Source: Collinsella aerofaciens
Lineage (GTDB): Bacteria; Actinomycetota; Coriobacteriia; Coriobacteriales; Coriobacteriaceae
Direction of reading: 5' to 3'
Assembly (NCBI RefSeq): GCF_963360655.1
Contig: NZ_OY725720.1
Coordinates: forward strand, 1-5,343
DNA: 5,343 bases
Positions 1-5,343 of this stretch are shown in pieces (positions within the stretch are counted from its first letter, which is position 1; every line of letters begins with the position of its first letter). The position numbers and the translations under genes were made by a program. The notes under the pieces were generated by a model. The model had not been told where the DNA came from. It was given only the letters and a program-made list of their open reading frames with translations, and made no database searches.

Positions 1-15
1 ACGGCTCGGTGCCGT
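1..15 (-). terminator. Possible terminator hairpin downstream of 5S, cut by the window edge
   Basis: Just past the 3' end of 5S, the minus-strand RNA can form a 5-bp stem, ACGGC with GCCGT, around a 5-nt loop (ACCGA). A GC-rich hairpin here suits the intrinsic terminator expected at the end of an rRNA operon. The decisive U-tract would lie beyond position 1 and cannot be seen, and the stem may be longer than what is visible. It could equally be a processing hairpin. Confidence 0.4.
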
Positions 16-20
16 CCACC

Positions 21-137
21 GGTCAGCGGCGCCCTGGCCTCCCACGGGCTGACCCCGCAGTACTCTCGGCGCGATGGGGCTTAGCTTCCGGGTTCGGAAC
101 GGGACCGGGCGTGCCCCCCATGCTCTGGCCGCTGACC
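21..137 (-). rRNA. rrf: 5S ribosomal RNA
   Basis: This is the 5S RNA of the large ribosomal subunit, where it sits in the central protuberance with its L5, L18 and L25-type protein partners. The minus strand starts GGTCAGCGGC and ends GCCGCTGACC, giving a perfect 10-bp helix I. The internal block CCGTTCCGAACCCGGAAG (about 85-102) is the conserved loop B/helix III segment of bacterial 5S. The length of 117 nt is typical. The ends were placed at the helix I termini; three more pairs (18-20 with 138-140) could extend the stem, so either end may be off by one to three bases. It is the last gene of the operon, about 150 nt after 23S, and is co-transcribed with it. Confidence 0.95.
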
Positions 138-154
138 GGTGGGCGGCGCCCACC
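138..154 (-). other. Hairpin abutting the 5' end of 5S
   Basis: The minus strand reads GGTGGGC-GCC-GCCCACC, a perfect 7-bp stem with a 3-nt loop that ends one base before the 5S 5' end. Positions 138-140 could instead pair with 18-20 to lengthen the 5S closing helix, so the two pairings compete. The likely role, by inference, is to mark or shield the 5S 5' processing site. No U-tract follows, so it is not an intrinsic terminator. Confidence 0.6.
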
Positions 155-263
155 GTATCTTCGGTGTCCGGTGTCTCACTCACGTGCCCTGGGGGCCGCA
201 TGGCGCATAGGAAAGGTCTGACTCGGGGGCATCCTCGTGCCCGGACCGCGCATGAGCGCTCAG

Positions 264-286
264 TCCCGCGGGCCGCGAGGTGCGGT
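264..286 (-). repeat. 23S processing stalk, 3' (trailer) arm
   Basis: On the minus strand this reads ACCGCA (286-281), then CCTCGC, then GGCCCGCGGGA (274-264). It is complementary to the 23S leader arm at 3262-3281: ACCGCA pairs with TGCGGT and GGCCCGCGGGA pairs with TCCCGCGGGCC, 6 and 11 perfect base pairs separated by an asymmetric internal loop. Long-range stalks of this kind that loop out 23S are the known substrates of RNase III-type cleavage in bacterial pre-rRNA. The cleavage itself is inferred. Confidence 0.8.
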
Positions 287-3260
<2,974 letters not shown>

Positions 3261-3261
3261 G

Positions 3262-3281
3262 ACCGCATCGGGCCCGCGGGA
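3262..3281 (-). repeat. 23S processing stalk, 5' (leader) arm
   Basis: The minus strand reads TCCCGCGGGCC (3281-3271), CGA, TGCGGT (3267-3262), immediately before mature 23S. It pairs with the trailer arm at 264-286, and the stalk stacks on helix 1 of 23S through a single C/A mismatch (3261 against 287). The 8-mer CCCGCGGG inside this arm is its own reverse complement, so each arm could also fold on itself or pair with a second transcript. Confidence 0.8.
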
Positions 3282-3344
3282 TATCCACGTGTCGCTAAAA
3301 TTAATTAATCGATATCATGAATAGCGCTCGTATGTCGCAATTCG

Positions 3345-3357
3345 GGTATCTCATACC
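3345..3357 (-). repeat. Small spacer hairpin
   Basis: GGTAT (3345-3349) and ATACC (3353-3357) form a perfect 5-bp inverted repeat around a 3-nt loop. It lies three bases from the stronger hairpin at 3361-3379 and may stack with it in the transcript. The function is unknown. Confidence 0.5.
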
Positions 3358-3360
3358 GCG

Positions 3361-3379
3361 GCACAGTAGTTGACTGTGC
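3361..3379 (-). repeat. Spacer hairpin, 7-bp stem
   Basis: GCACAGT (3361-3367) and ACTGTGC (3373-3379) are perfectly complementary around a 5-nt loop. No U-tract follows in the transcribed direction, so it is probably a folded spacer element or processing signal and not a terminator. Confidence 0.6.
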
Positions 3380-3436
3380 TCGCGATCAGATGCTCCTCAC
3401 TCATATATAAGTGAATTCTTCTTGTTTGGATCGGAT

Positions 3437-3454
3437 GAATGATTGCTATCATTC
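3437..3454 (-). repeat. AT-rich spacer hairpin, 7-bp stem
   Basis: GAATGAT (3437-3443) and ATCATTC (3448-3454) form a perfect stem around a 4-nt loop in the most AT-rich part of the spacer. AT-rich stems here could serve as ribonuclease entry sites. That role is inferred. Confidence 0.6.
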
Positions 3455-3483
3455 TTGATTTAATCGCAGAAAAGAATCGAGTC

Positions 3484-3503
3484 TGGAAGAATTGGATCTT
3501 CCA
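3484..3503 (-). repeat. Spacer hairpin, 7-bp stem
   Basis: TGGAAGA (3484-3490) and TCTTCCA (3497-3503) form a perfect inverted repeat around a 6-nt loop. It lies between the GC-rich 16S-proximal part of the spacer and the AT-rich central part. Confidence 0.6.
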
Positions 3504-3590
3504 TCTCTCTCCTATCGCTATGCGGCTCTCAAGGTACGCGGGTGCGACCCCGGGGACCGGGTGCTGCGGGGAATCATCCAGGCGACATCC

Positions 3591-3603
3591 ACCGGACGGG
3601 CTC
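3591..3603 (-). repeat. 16S processing stalk, 3' (trailer) arm
   Basis: The minus-strand RNA GAGCCCGTCCGGT is the exact complement of ACCGGACGGGCTC at 5191-5179, about 1.6 kb away on the other side of 16S. A further GGGC (3609-3606) can pair with GCCC (5175-5172) across a small internal loop. Thirteen perfect pairs flanking 16S is the expected layout of the pre-16S stalk cut by RNase III. Confidence 0.85.
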
Positions 3604-3618
3604 CTGCCCTCAATTCGA

Positions 3619-3630
3619 GTTAAAGTGTTT
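3619..3630 (-). promoter_or_regulatory. Possible spacer boxA antitermination site
   Basis: The minus strand reads AACACTTTAACT, which contains CTTTAAC, the core of the E. coli rRNA boxA (TGCTCTTTAACA). It lies 24 nt past the 16S 3' end, in the spacer, where E. coli also has a second boxA. BoxA RNA recruits NusB-NusE to keep polymerase resistant to Rho. The match outside the core is poor, so this is a candidate only. Confidence 0.3.
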
Positions 3631-3652
3631 TCTCTCTAAGAATGTATCTCCC

Positions 3653-5163
<1,511 letters not shown>

Positions 5164-5171
5164 AAATGTAT

Positions 5172-5184
5172 GGGCTTCGAGCCC
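5172..5184 (-). repeat. Local leader hairpin competing with the 16S stalk
   Basis: GGGCT (5172-5176) and AGCCC (5180-5184) form a 5-bp stem around a 3-nt loop. It shares bases with the 16S stalk arm at 5179-5191 and with the inner helix base block at 5172-5175, so the local and long-range folds exclude each other. The local form can fold as soon as the leader is made, before the trailer exists. Confidence 0.55.
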
Positions 5185-5191
5185 GTCCGGT
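5179..5191 (-). repeat. 16S processing stalk, 5' (leader) arm
   Basis: The minus strand reads ACCGGACGGGCTC, ending 15 nt before the mature 16S 5' end, and is perfectly complementary to the trailer arm at 3591-3603. The pairing loops out the whole 16S. In the flanking bases I find only the 4-bp inner helix (5172-5175 with 3606-3609). Confidence 0.85.
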
Positions 5192-5237
5192 CCTCACAAC
5201 TATTAGCTGATCGGTTCCGTTCGATTCATATGGTTTT

Positions 5238-5243
5238 AGTATA
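5238..5243 (-). promoter_or_regulatory. Lone -10-like hexamer in the leader
   Basis: TATACT on the minus strand matches the sigma-70-type -10 consensus TATAAT at five of six positions. The position 17 nt upstream (5261-5266) reads CGGCCC, nothing like TTGACA, and there is no TG extension. If used, transcription would start near 5230, just upstream of the 16S stalk. This is weak evidence. Confidence 0.2.
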
Positions 5244-5261
5244 GGAAAAGGAATTTCTCGG

Positions 5262-5279
5262 GGCCGCCTCTCGGCGGCC
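5262..5279 (-). repeat. GC-rich leader hairpin with GAGA loop
   Basis: The minus-strand RNA is GGCCGCC-GAGA-GGCGGCC, a perfect 7-bp stem capped by a GNRA-type tetraloop. It directly follows the boxA-like motif at 5280-5291. There is no U-tract on either side, so it does not look like a terminator in either direction. A boxB/boxC-like leader element is one reading, and a stabilising leader structure is another. Confidence 0.65.
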
Positions 5280-5291
5280 TTGCGAAAAACA
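5280..5291 (-). promoter_or_regulatory. Possible leader boxA antitermination site
   Basis: The minus strand TGTTTTTCGCAA agrees at 9 of 12 positions with the boxA-type sequence TGTTCTTTGAAA that I recall from Gram-positive rRNA leaders. Its place upstream of 16S and next to a strong hairpin suits the role of recruiting Nus factors to prevent Rho-dependent termination of the untranslated transcript. The match is modest. Confidence 0.3.
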
Positions 5292-5303
5292 AATCCAAGT
5301 TAG

Positions 5304-5318
5304 ACCATTTCAAATGGT
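5304..5318. repeat. Perfect palindrome upstream of the 16S leader
   Basis: ACCATTT-C-AAATGGT is a 7-bp inverted repeat with a one-base centre. As RNA it would be a poor hairpin because the loop is too small without opening pairs. As DNA it could be a site for a dimeric binding protein near the rRNA promoter. The function is unknown. Confidence 0.5.
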
Positions 5319-5343
5319 TCGATGTCTGCCCGGATGCGACACT

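Larger units (their letters stand above)
138..286 (-). other. 23S-5S intergenic transcribed spacer
   Basis: This roughly 150-nt spacer has no tRNA gene and no credible reading frame. From the 23S side it holds the trailing arm of the 23S processing stalk (264-286), a 5-bp hairpin GGGCA/TGCCC with a 6-nt loop (227-242) and the hairpin against 5S (138-154). No promoter-like pair of hexamers was seen, in keeping with 5S being made by read-through from 23S. Confidence 0.85.
5164..5343 (-). other. rRNA operon 5' leader and upstream region
   Basis: These 180 nt upstream of 16S hold no gene. Toward 16S they contain a palindrome (5304-5318), a boxA-like motif (5280-5291), a GC-rich hairpin (5262-5279), a lone TATACT hexamer (5243-5238), the 16S stalk arm (5191-5179) and a small hairpin overlapping that arm (5172-5184). 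I could not find a well-spaced -35/-10 pair. Either the promoter lies upstream of the window and this is all transcribed leader, or transcription starts near 5230 from a promoter with a poor -35 box. Confidence 0.8.

Noticed and set aside
3312-3340. A possible promoter in the spacer: TTGCGA, 17 bases, TGATAT on the minus strand
   Set aside because: The spacing is right, but only four of six and three of six bases match consensus, which is expected by chance in an AT-rich stretch. It also sits right before the 23S processing arm.
5262-5279. The GC-rich hairpin as a terminator of an upstream gene
   Set aside because: No run of T follows the stem on either strand; the flanks read CCGAGAAATTCC (minus) and TTGCGAAAAAC (plus).

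Overview
The window is one complete bacterial ribosomal RNA operon read from the minus strand. In transcription order (right to left) it holds a 5' leader (5343 to 5164), 16S rRNA (5163 to 3654), an internal spacer without tRNA genes (3653 to 3261), 23S rRNA (3260 to about 287), a short spacer (286 to 138), 5S rRNA (137 to 21) and the start of a possible terminator hairpin cut by the window edge (15 to 1). I see no protein-coding gene. Open frames on either strand lie inside or antisense to rRNA and are by-products of the GC-rich stable RNA sequence.

The 16S sequence is plainly bacterial: complete 5' and 3' ends, a bacterial anti-Shine-Dalgarno tail and the universal decoding-site blocks. Its variable regions match what I remember of Collinsella (Actinomycetota, Coriobacteriia), close to C. 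aerofaciens. This is recognition from memory, not a search. Genus level is likely; species level is not claimed. The rRNA genes are GC-rich, while parts of the leader and internal spacer are AT-rich.

The flanks of 16S and 23S can be paired by eye into processing stalks. A 13-base sequence upstream of 16S is perfectly complementary to one downstream of it. The flanks of 23S form an 11-bp helix plus a 6-bp helix stacked on the terminal helix of mature 23S. These are the expected RNase III-type substrates that release pre-16S and pre-23S. 5S is closed by a perfect 10-bp helix, extendable to 13 bp, and a separate hairpin abuts its 5' end. The leader also holds a GC-rich GAGA-loop hairpin next to a weak boxA-like motif, and an A/T-rich palindrome farther upstream. 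No convincing promoter is visible, so it may lie beyond position 5343.

The content is ordinary housekeeping. The points most worth a second look are the mutually exclusive hairpins in the 16S leader, the self-complementary 23S stalk arms, the enlarged domain I arm of 23S, and the apparent lack of the roughly 100-nt domain III insertion usual in high-GC Gram-positive bacteria.
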